In this document: positions 22,001 to 29,667 of the stretch, piece by piece
Layout: each line of letters begins with the position of its first letter
Position numbering within the stretch: position 1 is the stretch's first letter
Assembly: GCA_911728455.2 (NCBI GenBank)
Contig: OU452225.1
Span: 10,018,106-10,082,105 of the forward strand
Reading direction: 5' to 3'
Origin: Marthasterias glacialis
Taxonomy: Eukaryota; Echinodermata; Asteroidea; Forcipulatida; Asteriidae
Length of the DNA stretch: 64,000 bases
Position numbers and translations under genes: made by a program
Notes under the pieces: generated by a model
The model's database searches: none
What the model was told of the DNA's origin: nothing
What the model saw: the letters and a program-made list of their open reading frames with translations, nothing else

Positions 22001-24931
22001 AAGATGCCTTATTAAAACATTTTATATGAATATTTGCAATTCAATAAAAATAAGCATCATATGTAATCTGCCATCTCCTTAATGTGTCTCTACTTCCTTA
22101 AGTGTATAATGTTTGTACTGTGATTGTTTTCTGCTCTTCTGCTTACTACATCCCACAAGATGTATGATCTTAATTCCTCCATGGTTGTGAAGATTTTAAT
22201 CTCTTTCAGGACTCTTTACTCAATTTGTCGAGAAGCTCTGACAGAAATAAGAATTTTAATTAATCTCATTCAAACTAAATCAAATTTGAGAATCAAGATT
22301 TCTGTGTTCCATGCTGTTTGCCCACCGAGGGCGTCCGAAACCCATGGACCCCATCATACAGCAAGCAACAATTGTTTTGTAACTTACCATGGCAAAAGAT
22401 TGCACGAGCGGGAGAAATGGACATTATAAAATGAAATAAAGTATAGTTGTTAGTTAATCTATTGTTGAACATATAACATTTTAATGTGTACAAATTGAAC
22501 GAATTCAAGCACTTTAACCGGAAATTACCTACAACCTTATACCCGGGGCTATTTCCAATTTAGTTCAAGGTGTTGGAAATGACCAACAGTGGGCACGATC
22601 AAGGTCATGTACCCCATGGGGTACATCACTCATGTTCACCTCCTGAGTGCGCGCCGTGTGCATGTGTCTTTGTAACACATCATGTGATTGGCGCTCCACC
22701 ATTAAAAATTCACAATCTATTACCGTGGTATATCAATGAAATTTGTGGAAAGGGACAATGGAAGACGAAGGGTTGTACATGCAAACTGTAAACTTCTTCA
22801 CTGTTACTATTAACCAATCTGATTCTAGGTAATGAGACTGATAAGATACCTCTTTCTAGTCCTCATACTGATGGCCAAGTCACTACACCTCCAATCCCTG
22901 ATAACCACACAGGTGAGTTTAGTAACAAGTTTTTATAACTGCATTATTGACCTCATTGTAGTTTAATCAGTACAAGCTGGTGGACTTGACCACCAAAAGT
23001 TGACCCTTGTGCTTCAAAGCCACTTTTGAGCACATAAAATATCCCTTTGTGTGCAGCATCAACGTTATCAATGAATTATGTTGATATAAGACAATTCAAG
23101 TCAATAACTATAGAGTATAATTCCTTTTCTGGTGGGGGTGTTTATACTGTTTGATTGTTTGTTTGTTCGGGTGTTAGTTTGTTTGTTTGTTTGCTTGTTG
23201 GGTTGTTTGTTTGTTTGTTTGCTGCTTCCTGCTGAGTACATCCCCAGAAGATGTATTACCTTACTTCCTCCCTGTCTGTAAATACGTTATCTACAGAATG
23301 ATTCTTTACTCAATTTGTTGAGATATCTTTGAAAGATAAATGAGAAATTAAATTTTTGATTTTATTGGAACAAAATGTGAGAATAAATTTGTGTATGTTA
23401 TAATGAAACTTGACATTTACTGTGGAAGTTGACAAGGGAAGAAGGAGGGATGTTCTATTGTATCTTTCTGGTAATGAAACCAAGGGACCCTCAAAAGTGA
23501 CTAGCGCTTTGACCCGCAGGCCTGAAGATACATAAGAAGAACATGATGAAGAAATGTCAGTTTTAGATGTGGGAGGGAAAACCCCAAATAGGGAAAACCC
23601 ACGCAACCAGGTAGGGACTGACAACCCAATTCATATGCAAGGCTTGGGTCTCGGGATTTGAACCGGTGTCCACAGAGGTAACAGGGAAGAAACCACTCTG
23701 CCAAACAGAATGCCAACTGTAAACTTCTTCTCTGTAACTATTAAGCAATCTAATTCTAGGTAATGAGACTGGTAAGAGACCTCTTTCTAGTCCTCATACT
23801 GGTGGCCAAGTCATAATGACATTCCACACCCCTGATGAACACACCGGTGAGTTTTTATAACAGGTTTTATAATTGCATCATTGACTGGCTTGTTGCCTCA
23901 GTAAAAGCTGGTGAACTTAACCCCACAAAACCTGACACCCATGTTTTGAAGCAATTTTTGAGCACATAACTATCCATTTGTCTGCAGTACCAACTTCATC
24001 AGTTGATGTATGGCAAATAATTATTTATTTGTAGCGTGTCGTGCATCGAACTCAAGTTCTGGTGGCAAAGTTATCAGGATGTGGGTTTGAATCCCGGTCA
24101 TGACACTTGTTTCCTTGAGCAAGACACTTAACTATAAGTGCTTCAAATAGAGGAAGAGGCAGTTAAGTTTGTTCATTTATATTCATTTATATTCATTATA
24201 CCCCTCCCTGTTGTTCTTAGCTGTGCTGTGAAGAGACTTGCGTTTATATCTCGCCATGTCTTGTCTCTTCACATTGGGGGCAGGTTTCTATCCCTTCTGT
24301 AGCCCACACCTCGAGTGGCCTTTGGTCCTTGTGATGGGCCACTTGTAGTGTTGTAGATGAGAGGTCTGGAGTTAGGATAAAAAGTGAGGGCAGGTGTGAT
24401 ACAAAGTGTGGGGAGACTGAACAAAGACCTGGAAAATTTTAGACCCAAACACTAGAGAGGTTTGTGACAGCAGACTGAGTTCAGACACTGGATCTTAAAA
24501 CCTTCAACATTATATCATGCAACAAAATTGATCTGACCCAGCAAGCAAGAACAGGCATTCAAGTTGGCTCAGAAGTTTCTTCCCTGCCTTTCACCTCTGT
24601 TGACCCCGGTTCGAATCTCTGACCAGAGCCCTGCATGTGGATTGGGTTTTCAGTCCCTATCTGCCTAATTGTGTGGGTTTCCCTTTTTGGGTTTTTTCCT
24701 CCCACATCCCAAACCGAGAACTTCTTCAACATTTTCTCGACACAGGTATCTTCAGACGAATGGGTTACAGTGGAAGGCACTCTAGAGGGTTCCTTGGTTT
24801 CCATTACCAGAAAAATAACCAATTCGTTTGTCTTGTTTTCAGTTGAGAATGAAACCGGTAGAGATAGAGCATTCTCCACAGGATCTCAAGCTGGTGATAC
24901 CACTGTACTAATGCCTAAGAATGTCAAATAG
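5104..24931 (+). CDS. mucin-like single-pass membrane protein, whole gene (12 coding exons)
   Basis: Joining the exons listed below gives an uninterrupted frame of 1368 bp, 455 residues plus stop. Residues 1 to about 27 form a hydrophobic signal peptide. Next come a short head with Cys residues and N-glycosylation sites (NCS, NGT, NYT) ending in NCCPE, a long Thr/Ser/Pro-rich stalk, a transmembrane helix (KIVLIVIAVVVGG...), and an acidic-to-polar cytoplasmic tail ending VLMPKNVK. The start ATG has A at -3 and G at +4, and an acceptor (CACCTTCCAG) at 5055 suggests an upstream untranslated exon. Nearly all introns are phase 1, the class typical of extracellular modular proteins. I recognise no family; a cell-surface adhesion or signalling role is inference from architecture only. 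Possible extra exons (9153-9365, 29668-30324) are listed separately. Confidence 0.72.
6697..6744 (+). CDS. exon 2: small Cys-rich ectodomain exon
   Basis: A 48-bp phase 1-1 exon (acceptor CCAATAG, donor GAAG/GTAAGC) encoding IAFVNYTRNLNCCPE with one NYT glycosylation site and a CC pair. It joins exon 1 through a split Cys codon and joins the stalk exon at 9737 without a frame change. Confidence 0.65.
7716..8290 (+). repeat. degenerate minisatellite based on CCCAGAGGTA
   Basis: Short imperfect units of the type TTTACCCAGAGGTACCCAGAGG recur, densest from 7950 to 8280. They lie in the intron between exons 2 and 3. Short open frames here are by-products of the repeat. Confidence 0.7.
8955..9150. 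repeat. C/G-tract dispersed repeat (family G)
   Basis: Alternating blocks of 6-10 C with TTTGCC-type linkers, preceded by a G run. Comparable tracts occur at 10740-10875, 19360-19430, 20660-20965 and 27178-27600, often bordered by a GTGGCG/ACGCCACT-like motif. They are probably copies of one non-autonomous repeat. Confidence 0.5.
9153..9365 (+). CDS. candidate additional ectodomain exon
   Basis: A 213-bp frame without stops, ending at TACT/GTTAGT, encodes a segment with three N-glycosylation sites (NTS, NTS, NIT) and five Cys, as expected of an extracellular domain. With the acceptor at 9152 it is phase 1-1 and fits between exons 2 and 3. The nicer acceptor TGTTCCAG at 9186 leaves only phase 2 open, which does not fit. 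The 5' edge touches the C-tract repeat, which weakens the call. It may be alternatively spliced. Confidence 0.35.
9737..9949 (+). CDS. exon 3: Thr-rich mucin-like stalk
   Basis: A 213-bp phase 1-1 exon (acceptor CCGTGCAG, donor TACTG/GTAAAT). It encodes a run of Thr from an (ACA)n tract, then a Ser/Thr/Pro-rich stretch such as SGSPDTPSTTPLSTGEQ. This composition is typical of densely O-glycosylated stalks. The trinucleotide tract makes stalk length prone to vary between alleles. Confidence 0.75.
10380..10529 (+). CDS. exon 4: Ser/Thr-rich stalk
   Basis: A 150-bp phase 1-1 exon (acceptor ATATACAG, donor ACTC/GTAAGT) encoding a 50-residue stretch beginning GKMTSSDTLTTAIKPTPE and dominated by Thr, Ser, Pro and Gly. 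It continues the mucin-like stalk. Confidence 0.75.
10735..10875. repeat. G/C-tract dispersed repeat (family G)
   Basis: A long G run at about 10751-10766, then TTGCCCCCCAAATG-type sequence and a C run, ending just before the exon at 10881. The pyrimidine run directly precedes that exon's acceptor and may act as its polypyrimidine tract. Confidence 0.5.
10881..10940 (+). CDS. exon 5: short stalk exon
   Basis: A 60-bp phase 1-1 exon (acceptor CCATTACCAG, donor AATG/GTAGGT) encoding TTVFMNSTSMQTATPTMMN with one NST site. Its small size and symmetric phase make it a likely cassette exon. Confidence 0.6.
10998..11139. mobile_element. foldback element with central histone-like hairpin (family H, copy 1)
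   Basis: Long inverted arms (AGATACAACCATGTATAAAT at about 11014 and its complement near 11095-11115) flank the hairpin GGCTCTTTTCAGAGCC at 11059-11074. An AAAAGAG block starts at 11089. ACTAGT sits near both outer ends. The flanking CTTTGCGTGGTG at about 10957 resembles the ACCATGCAAAG motif beside other copies. See the finding on histone-type hairpins. Confidence 0.7.
13041..13112 (+). repeat. 36-bp perfect tandem duplication
   Basis: Two identical 36-bp units (13041-13076 and 13077-13112) beginning TCTTGGGAATTAATCAATTA. This is a recent slippage-type duplication in the long intron between exons 5 and 6. Confidence 0.9.
13140..13285 (+). repeat. dispersed repeat family B, copy 2
   Basis: Contains GAAGGGGCACCAAGGCCAAG and GATCAGGGCAA, closely matching 57590-57735 and more loosely 3065-3245. 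No coding content. Confidence 0.6.
13425..13741. mobile_element. putative MITE with CTTTCACACT-type termini
   Basis: Left end GCCCCTTTCACACTAAAAG and right end TTTGTAGTGTGAACTAGGC form imperfect inverted termini. The interior is rich in the palindromic motif CCCGGGAAA/TTTCCTGGGG. No open frame of note. Confidence 0.5.
13815..14215 (-). pseudogene. RTE-like LINE 3' end (decayed reverse-transcriptase ORF C-terminus)
   Basis: On the minus strand the frame reads KKWRLAGHTARRTDNTWTTR then LKEWQPT, followed by a stop. After a one-base shift it continues MEDDIRSYAGTVWSRTARNR and DGWRSQ. This matches the well-known C-terminal block of RTE-type non-LTR retrotransposons (K-W-R-x-A-G-H-x-A-R, then W-E-D-D-I-R, W-x-R-x-A-x-x-R). 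The in-frame stop and frameshift mark it as dead. An ATGATAATGATGA-like tail sits near 13800, consistent with the 3' end. It is antisense within the host intron. Confidence 0.75.
14780..14914 (+). CDS. exon 6: Ser/Thr-rich stalk
   Basis: A 135-bp phase 1-1 exon (acceptor GCTAATTAG, donor GAAG/GTGAGA). Its 45 residues include MSSGSSDHSFAFTEASSS and end YNTTTQEITNYTTE, with NTT and NYT glycosylation sites. The composition continues the stalk. Confidence 0.7.
14939..15028 (+). repeat. 41-bp direct repeat pair
   Basis: Units at 14939-14979 and 14988-15028 beginning GATACAGAGGGAGGGAGTGC differ at two positions. They start about 25 bases into the intron after exon 6. Confidence 0.8.
15705..15975 (+). 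repeat. compound microsatellite (GTTT)n-(GTT)n-T-G runs
   Basis: A (GTTT)n tract with GGGTTG interruptions from about 15705 passes into (GTT)n from about 15880, then a T run and a G run ending near 15977. Open frames of 96-160 codons on both strands are repeat artefacts. Confidence 0.9.
17061..17114 (+). CDS. exon 7: juxtamembrane stalk exon
   Basis: A 54-bp phase 1-1 exon (acceptor CTTTTAACAG, donor ACTG/GTACGT) encoding NTTILPPIVTSKPPVGT. It is Pro/Thr-rich and links the stalk to the transmembrane exon. Confidence 0.65.
17193..17265 (-). mobile_element. tRNA-like SINE head (family S2, copy 1)
   Basis: On the minus strand a cloverleaf can be drawn: acceptor GGCTAGA with TCCAGTC (6 of 7 pairs, one of them G-T), an A-box TAGCTCAGTTGG, and a B-box GGTTCGAATCC. 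The anticodon loop lacks U33, so it is unlikely to be a functional tRNA. The following AATTTTTCTTTGTTCA also follows the copy at 59147, showing a SINE family rather than a lone tRNA gene. Confidence 0.65.
17449..17557 (+). CDS. exon 8: transmembrane exon
   Basis: Acceptor TTTTTTACAG, donor GTCAA/GTGAGT; enters in phase 1 and leaves in phase 2. Encodes TWKIVLIVIAVVVGGALVII followed by AVMYFIKHLGWFGWV: about 23 hydrophobic residues with a GG motif, then basic residues marking the cytoplasmic side. This is the only clear membrane span in the gene. Confidence 0.8.
18011..18137. mobile_element. 127-bp MITE-like inverted repeat
   Basis: Left arm CCTGTTGGTAAGTGATGAGG and its near-complement ending TACCAACAGG at 18137 give about 39-bp inverted termini with a few mismatches around a short core. 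No coding content. Confidence 0.65.
18737..19072 (+). mobile_element. tRNA-Leu(CAA)-derived SINE with (ATT)n tail (family S1, copy 1)
   Basis: The 5' end resembles tRNA-Leu-CAA: TGGCCGAGCGGTCTAGTGC (A-box), loop CTCAAGT with anticodon CAA, a long variable arm, and GGGTTTGAATCCC (B-box). A tRNA-unrelated body follows, then GCTATATAAGAAATAG and (ATT)n. Fragments of the family are at 24033 and 39070. It lies in the intron between exons 8 and 9. Confidence 0.85.
19360..19432. repeat. G-tract dispersed repeat (family G)
   Basis: A G-run of more than 20 bases with one A, followed by GGTGCCCCATGCCCC and bordered by ACGCCACTAC. Resembles the other G/C-tract repeats in these introns. Confidence 0.45.
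19564..19721 (+). CDS. exon 9: cytoplasmic tail
   Basis: A 158-bp exon entering in phase 2 and leaving in phase 1 (acceptor TTTCTACAG, donor CCAT/GTAAGC). Encodes KVNADEAAAVALAEVPAG and on to ITVEKHLRPGSIELTPVVAS, a polar tail without a recognised domain. A MITE starts 13 bases after its donor. Confidence 0.75.
19735..20092 (+). mobile_element. MITE with TA target duplication (family A, copy 2)
   Basis: Left end AAGCCCCAGCTC, right end AAGCTGGGCCTT, flanked by TA on both sides. The 358-bp interior is clearly alignable with 1129-1523. It begins 13 bases downstream of the exon 9 splice donor. Confidence 0.75.
20660..20965. repeat. G/C-tract dispersed repeat (family G)
   Basis: G runs at about 20664 and 20700-20716, GGAGGGGGAGGG near 20885 and CCCACCCCACCCCCAG near 20944. 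Probably one degraded element. Short open frames across it are repeat artefacts. Confidence 0.45.
21000..21545 (+). repeat. pair of diverged ~170-bp direct repeats
   Basis: 21084-21257 and 21381-21545 share AAACATGAACAAAT, TTTTACTGTGACA, GTGAAGTCATTTCCA and TTTCACACCATCTTAAC in the same order. GAAACTTTGCATGGTGGGAA at about 21005 matches the end motif of the family H foldback element. All lie in the intron between exons 9 and 10. Confidence 0.6.
22118..22320 (+). repeat. intronic repeat shared with 23222-23405
   Basis: Both stretches share CTGCTGA/TTACTACATCCC-like sequence, AGATGTATGA, TTCTTTACTCAATTTGT and TTTGAGAATAAA-like blocks in order. One lies before exon 10 and the other between exons 10 and 11, so they may belong to the same local duplication as the exons. 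Confidence 0.5.
22829..22912 (+). CDS. exon 10: duplicated cytoplasmic exon, copy A
   Basis: An 84-bp phase 1-1 exon (acceptor TGATTCTAG, donor CACAG/GTGAGT) encoding NETDKIPLSSPHTDGQ then VTTPPIPDNHT. Exon 11 and its flanks are clearly homologous, and the terminal exon also begins with an NETG motif. Confidence 0.75.
23150..23225 (+). repeat. (GTTT)n microsatellite
   Basis: GTTT-rich tract with GGGTTG interruptions, resembling the one at 15705. It lies between the two duplicated exons. Confidence 0.8.
23440..23716 (-). mobile_element. SINE with Pol III B-box (family S3, copy 1)
   Basis: The minus strand reads GGCAGAGTGGTTTCTTCCCT, then CACCGGTTCAAATCCCG (B-box), a CAATTTGGGTTT-type middle, and a stretch ending CTTGGTTTCATTACCAG. 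The plus-strand copy at 24560-24840 has the same blocks in the same order. It lies just upstream of exon 11. Confidence 0.7.
23760..23846 (+). CDS. exon 11: duplicated cytoplasmic exon, copy B
   Basis: An 87-bp phase 1-1 exon (acceptor TAATTCTAG, donor CACCG/GTGAGT) encoding NETGKRPLSSPHTGGQ then VIMTFHTPDEHT. It is a tandem copy of exon 10, with flanking intron sequence also alike on both sides. Confidence 0.75.
24033..24155 (+). mobile_element. tRNA-Leu-like SINE fragment (family S1, copy 2)
   Basis: Shares GAACTCAAGTTCTGGTGG, GTGGGTTTGAATCCCGG and TTGAGCAAGACACTTAACTA with 18737-19072. The A-box is degraded and the (ATT)n tail is missing. Confidence 0.7.
24200..24360. repeat. dispersed repeat sharing GTAGCCCACACCTCGAGTGG
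   Basis: The block at 24299-24318 recurs in reverse complement at about 42093-42113, with looser similarity around it (AAGGCC, GGGGGCAGG/CCCC). Probably an uncharacterised interspersed repeat. Confidence 0.4.
24560..24840 (+). mobile_element. SINE with Pol III B-box (family S3, copy 2)
   Basis: Contains TGGCTCAGAAGTTTCTTCCC, CCCCGGTTCGAATCTCTG (B-box), GATTGGGTTTTCAGTCCCTA and, near the 3' end, TTCCTTGGTTTCCATTACCA. It matches 23440-23716 in opposite orientation. Its 3' part runs up to, and may include, the splice acceptor of the terminal exon. Confidence 0.7.
24843..24931 (+). CDS. exon 12: terminal coding exon
   Basis: Acceptor TTGTCTTGTTTTCAG, entry phase 1. Encodes ENETGRDRAFSTGSQAG then DTTVLMPKNVK and TAG. 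AATGAAACCGGTAGAGA is similar to AATGAGACTGGTAAGAGA in exon 11, so this may be a third, diverged copy of the same exon. A polyadenylation-like AATAAA occurs at 25237, but the transcript end cannot be fixed. Confidence 0.65.
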
Positions 24932-26840
24932 ACGGGAAGACCAAAAAGGGAAACAAACGTGGCAGCAGAAGAGTAACAGAGCTTAAGCCATTGAAAACAA
25001 GAAAACTTTCTTACGATGTCAACTCTGATAACAAAGATACCAAATCTTAAGAGGGTTAAAAGTTGGGAAATCTCAAGATTTCTAAAACAGTTCTGCACAA
25101 GAAGTGCCTTAAACTAATGAGATTGAATTTATTTTTGTATTTGATGGTCTTTACTATGACAAACTTTTGGGTTGGATTATTCCAGTTTTTCCCCCCTGGT
25201 TGATGAACTCAACAGGGTGGTACAAAAAGTGAGTAAAATAAACCAAAAACTCATGCAACATGTGAACTTATTGATGTTAGCTTAACATCAATAGTTTAAT
25301 TTCTTGGTTACACAGAGGTCAAGGAAAAGTCTTTCAACACATCCAAAAAGCTGATGTCTATGAATTGTATTTTATTTATTGTACTATCACTTAAAGTTTA
25401 TAATGATGGATGAAAAAACTGCATGTCGCTGTAAAGGTCATGGTTGTAACTAAATGAGTCCAGCAACTCTTTTCTCTATAAATTACAGTGACATAAGACA
25501 GCACTGCTGAAGTCCGACTTCAAGTTCACCTAGTTCTAGTTATAGATTTTTTGTTTTTATCTTTGGTGTTGCTCTTTTGCAGGATTTAGTCCATTTCTGT
25601 AATCACTGGGATGGGGATTGTATTGTTGTTTTAAGTTGTCCATCAGGGAAGTGTTTATGTCAAGCTAGGATTGTGTTGATAAGTCAATACATCACACCCG
25701 CTCCCATCACCTGCAAGGTTTTGGCTATCTTCAGGCTCCAAGGGAAGCTAGCATGCATGATGTTTGAATGTATTTTCAACAATAACACATTCATTTCATC
25801 GTTCAAAGGCATTTCTAATGACAGATACCGACAATTCTGACTCTTTTGTGAGACATTTTTCCGAAAGGCAAGTCCAAATTATTGTTTTCATATCCTCAAA
25901 GAATAAAACAAGCAAGCAAGCAAACAAACAAACAAACAAACCAACAAACAACCCACCCAACAAACAAACAAACAAACAAACAGCTGCATTCCCTATGCTA
26001 GAGCCAGGGTGTGCGAGACTTTGGCTTTGCTTACAGTGGGATTACATCACCTTTGCCAAACAGGATTGTCCAAAGGTTTTTCACATTTCCCAAACGGCTT
26101 TCCATGTCTTCTTTCCAAATTATTTTCAGTTTTTGCAATTTTATTCAAGGTTGAAGTGTGCTTGGATGATGGTGTGAGGGAAGGTATTAAGACTGCAATA
26201 GCTTCGTATAAAATGGGCCTTATTTTTGACTGTGGGGTAGATTGGGGTTCAAACCATAGAAATAGTGTGGTAAACCAGATGCAAGTGCTTGAGATGTAAT
26301 CTCACATAACGTAATCCAGGCGTGTATATATTATGATAGTTTGTGTATATTTTAAGTGATCTAAAAACTAACATTGTCATGTTTGAAGTTTAAAGTCTAT
26401 CTAGATGCTCAACTCGGACAGAGGATGTCCATACACTTTCTTACTTGCCAGGCTGTTGCCTCGCCAATTGATTTTGTATTTGTAAAAATGTTTTGTAAAC
26501 AGAGAAATTTAAAGCAATATTCAATATTGATTTTTTTTTTTATGTTTTAGGATTTGTATGTCATTTCTATTGTTTTAATTGAAATTTTAATTGAAGTTAT
26601 TTACCAAAGGTGGATATATCATTTTCCGAAGTGGAAGATTTAAATTAATTCCCATCCTCTGGTTATGAATGGACACACTGCAGCAAACCTGTGTGAATGG
26701 TATCAATTGGTTTGGTGAAAACAAATAAAGAAATGGTTTAAGATTTATCAGACATTTTGTGCGTGCAAATAACATGTGGGCTTTGCTTTCTCCCTATACA
26801 GAAGCTGTTGAAATAAGAAGCAATGATTGCTGAGGTCTAC
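24932..26840. other. 3' flank, no further gene seen
   Basis: AT-rich sequence with AATAAA motifs near 25237 and 25903, and an (AAAC)n tract at about 25905-25985 interrupted by CCCACCC. Short open frames show no domain. Probably 3' UTR followed by spacer, or the intron before the alternative exons at 29668. Confidence 0.4.
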
Positions 26841-27020
26841 AATAGACCTTTATCATGGTGCAACCATCTTGATTTTCTCCCATTCAAATCACTGAACCCA
26901 AACCAAGGCTGGAAGGGCAAATAGTCTGGTTCCTTTTTGTACAATGAATATTAGCATCTATTACTGTTATTGGATACAGGGAACATGACCAAGATGGTTG
27001 CACCATGACAAAGGTCTATT
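26841..27020. mobile_element. 180-bp MITE with ~31-bp inverted termini
   Basis: Left end AATAGACCTTTATCATGGTG and the matching right end CACCATGACAAAGGTCTATT differ at one position over about 31 bp. The short core has no coding content. The AATAGACC terminus is shared with the element at 50159-50396. Confidence 0.75.
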
Positions 27021-27177
27021 GGGTGGCATATGCAAGACCTTTGGCACTTTTTGGTTTTCATTTTTGAGGTTCAAAGGGTCAAAGGTGAAATTTGAAACGG
27101 TTCAGGGAGATGGTGTTTTAGATGAATGCACAAAATAAAGAGTTTTTATTCATCTTGGATAAACTTACAGTATATCC

Positions 27178-27300
27178 TGGACAGTGGCGTAACCCTCCTG
27201 CTTAGAACCCTTGCCTCCCTCCCAAATGAGATCAAAAAAGTGCACACATGAATGGACTGATACATCAAAAGCACCCCCCAAAAAAAACAAAAAAAAACAA
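27178..27300. repeat. family G repeat, split copy
   Basis: Starts at GTGGCGTAACCC and continues with TTGCCTCCCTCCC and a CCCCCC-A tract. A related piece, TTGCCTCCCCTTGCCCCCAAATGA, lies at 27574-27597. The foldback element 27309-27500 sits between them. Confidence 0.45.
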
Positions 27301-27308
27301 ACAAACAA

Positions 27309-27500
27309 ACTAGTGAGTTTCGCGGTAACACCATGTGGAAATCTCTAACGAGTTGGGATGGTTCTGAAAAGAACCGATGGTTAAACAACTCCATCACACA
27401 ACTCCATCACACAACTCCATCTTTTCAGAACTCCATCTTTTCAGAACCATCCCAACTCATTAGAGATTTCCACATGGTGTTACCGCAAAACTCACTAGAT
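27309..27500. mobile_element. foldback element (family H, copy 2)
   Basis: Inverted arms ACTAGTGAGTTTCGCGGTAA and TTACCGCAAAACTCACTAG surround an internal hairpin GGTTCTGAAAAGAACC at 27360-27375 and short direct repeats of AACTCCATC. The right arm repeats CTTTTCAGAACC. CACCATGCAAAGTCTCAAA follows at about 27508. Read on the minus strand the hairpin is GGTTCTTTTCAGAACC. Confidence 0.7.
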
Positions 27501-28189
27501 TGTATTCCCACCATGCAAAGTCTCAAATCTTACAAACAAACAAACAAAAAAAACAAAAAAAAAATAATGTCTTTGCCTCCCCTTGCCCCCAAATGAATCA
27601 AATCTAGTTATACCACTGTTCATGAATTAAAATATTTTGATGAATGTATTGATGTTAACAAGTTATTGTTGAGTTGAGGTGTTAACTTTTGATTTTGTTA
27701 AACTCTTAAATTTATTGCAATAAAAATGATGCAGGACAAATAATACAGGCGCTTGTAAGCATTCCGAAAAAATGAAGTTTGAGTTGTTTTGTTTTGTTAT
27801 TGTTAGTGGTTAACTTTGTGAACCATTGCTGAACTAAAACGTTTCAATACACTAATTATAAACGAATCACTTCAGTATTTTTCAGTATATGTTTCGATTT
27901 TTCTCTGTCATTTTGAATTGATTTAATGAGAGAGTAAAAACATATAACAACAAAAGAATATCGTTTGGCCCCTCCAGTCTTTCTTTTTATTATTTTATTA
28001 TCTATGAACTGCAGCAATCCCCCCCCCCCCCTTTTCGGCAGGAAAAGGTTTTTTTCTCCTAACAAAGCTAAAGTAGTTGTACCAAATCAATGGAAGAAGG
28101 GGTAAAAAATAATAAAAATATGACTCGGCTATAATAATAATAATCTTGGAGAGTTTTGATTACATGGAATTTGGAAAACCACAAGATTT

Positions 28190-28330
28190 TTCAGTCACAT
28201 GGACAACATGGCCAGTAAATTCCGAAATTATAATTTCGTTCAAACAACAGAGGACGCCATTTATCTGACTTCAGCAGCGAACAACAAAGGGCGCTCTTTA
28301 TCAGACGTCTGCGCATGCGTACTTGCAGGT
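28190..28330 (+). promoter_or_regulatory. promoter-like segment with NRF1-type motif
   Basis: TGCGCATGCGT at 28310-28320 matches the palindromic NRF1 recognition motif often found in TATA-less promoters. It sits in a locally CG-richer patch (GGACGCC, GGGCGCTC, GACGTC). It could drive the exons at 29668 and 30134 as a separate gene. No transcript evidence is available. Confidence 0.3.
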
Positions 28331-28989
28331 TTGTTGGATGATGCGTATTCTTTTTAGCGAATGTCGTCTGCTTCCCGTATGTTCCTAAAAGCCAAATGTT
28401 TTCGTCATAAAACTCTAGTAAGTGCAGTTTTTCTGTTCATTTTGGATCAGGAATAAGATGTACCTTTTGATGTGTGTATTGTGTTTCAATGATTTGCAGG
28501 ACAGCTTTTCAGCGTTTGTATTTTTGTGATGTTTACTTTTTTGCTGAGCTGAGCTGAGGCTGAGTCTGACTCTGAGCTGAGACCGAGTGCTGTCACTGTG
28601 TGACTGTAACGTAGTGTGAGTCTGTGTCACTGACTGTCAAGTGTCTAGCATAGCATGTCTAGTTAGTCATAGTTGCGATGATTATAACCCTCCATCCTCC
28701 CGACGGTCTGAGACCGGTCTGTGGAATACATCCTTTACACTAGATCTTAACTAAGATGCGAGTCATAGGATCAAACTCCTGAATTTTGGATGGAGTAAAA
28801 AACAGGAAAGAGGCAAATAAAGCACCTTTTCTGTCTCTTTATTAGTCGACATCAGAAACTGTAACACCAACCCAAATTGTGAATTACATGCATTGTTCTG
28901 TAGTTCTTTGTACTAACTAGTTTGTAATCCAAAACAAAGCCCCTGAGGCTGAGAGGCTTTTGAGCTGCATATTAAAATATTTTCTACTG

Positions 28990-29600
28990 CCAGGTCTAGA
29001 TAACCCAGGGCTCGATCATCTTTTAAGATGAGTTGCCAAAATTACCCTGCAGCAACTTGTATTGAGACGTCAATCACAGAGCAGTTAGAGCAACGAAGAT
29101 TGATACATTTCAAAGTCAAGATCCTCTTAGCTCTTTGTGAAACCAGCCCCAGTGCACCCACAGCAATTTTTAGTTTCAGAGTTGTGTTGGATGCTCTAGG
29201 ATCATTCGCTTCCGTCATATTAATTAAGGGATTTGCTGTCACTGCTGCCAAATTCCAAATGGTGCTAAGTTGTTTTAGCTAGGTGGTATGCTCAAATGTC
29301 AACGTAAAAAATGTACCATGCATTTTGCTCACCAGAAGAAGAGCCCTTTACCAACGGGGGTAAAGTAGACAGTTTTTGAAACCTCTGCTTAGGCTGCAAC
29401 TCTGGCTGAGGTACCATCCATCTGTTTAAGTTGCCTTATCGAAAACGTGTAGCTTTTCAAAATTACTGACAAAGCCTGATCCGTGGTTTGGAAAAGAGCT
29501 GTAGACACAAGTTTGAAGTAATCTTGAATGATGGGCACCTCCGCCACCCCACACCCCAAAACCCCACCCGACAACACAGCAACTGTGCACAAAATGTTTC
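28990..29600. other. unassigned segment with overlapping short frames
   Basis: Both strands carry open frames of 67-84 codons. The minus strand from 29280 to 29040 has CTGGTTTCACAAAGAGCTAA, which looks like an interspersed repeat. I could not place splice sites that make a convincing gene. Confidence 0.2.
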
Positions 29601-29667
29601 ATACGGTATGCTTATTTTGCTTGGATTGTGATGATGATATAGGCCTACATGTACATTCCTGTTGCAG

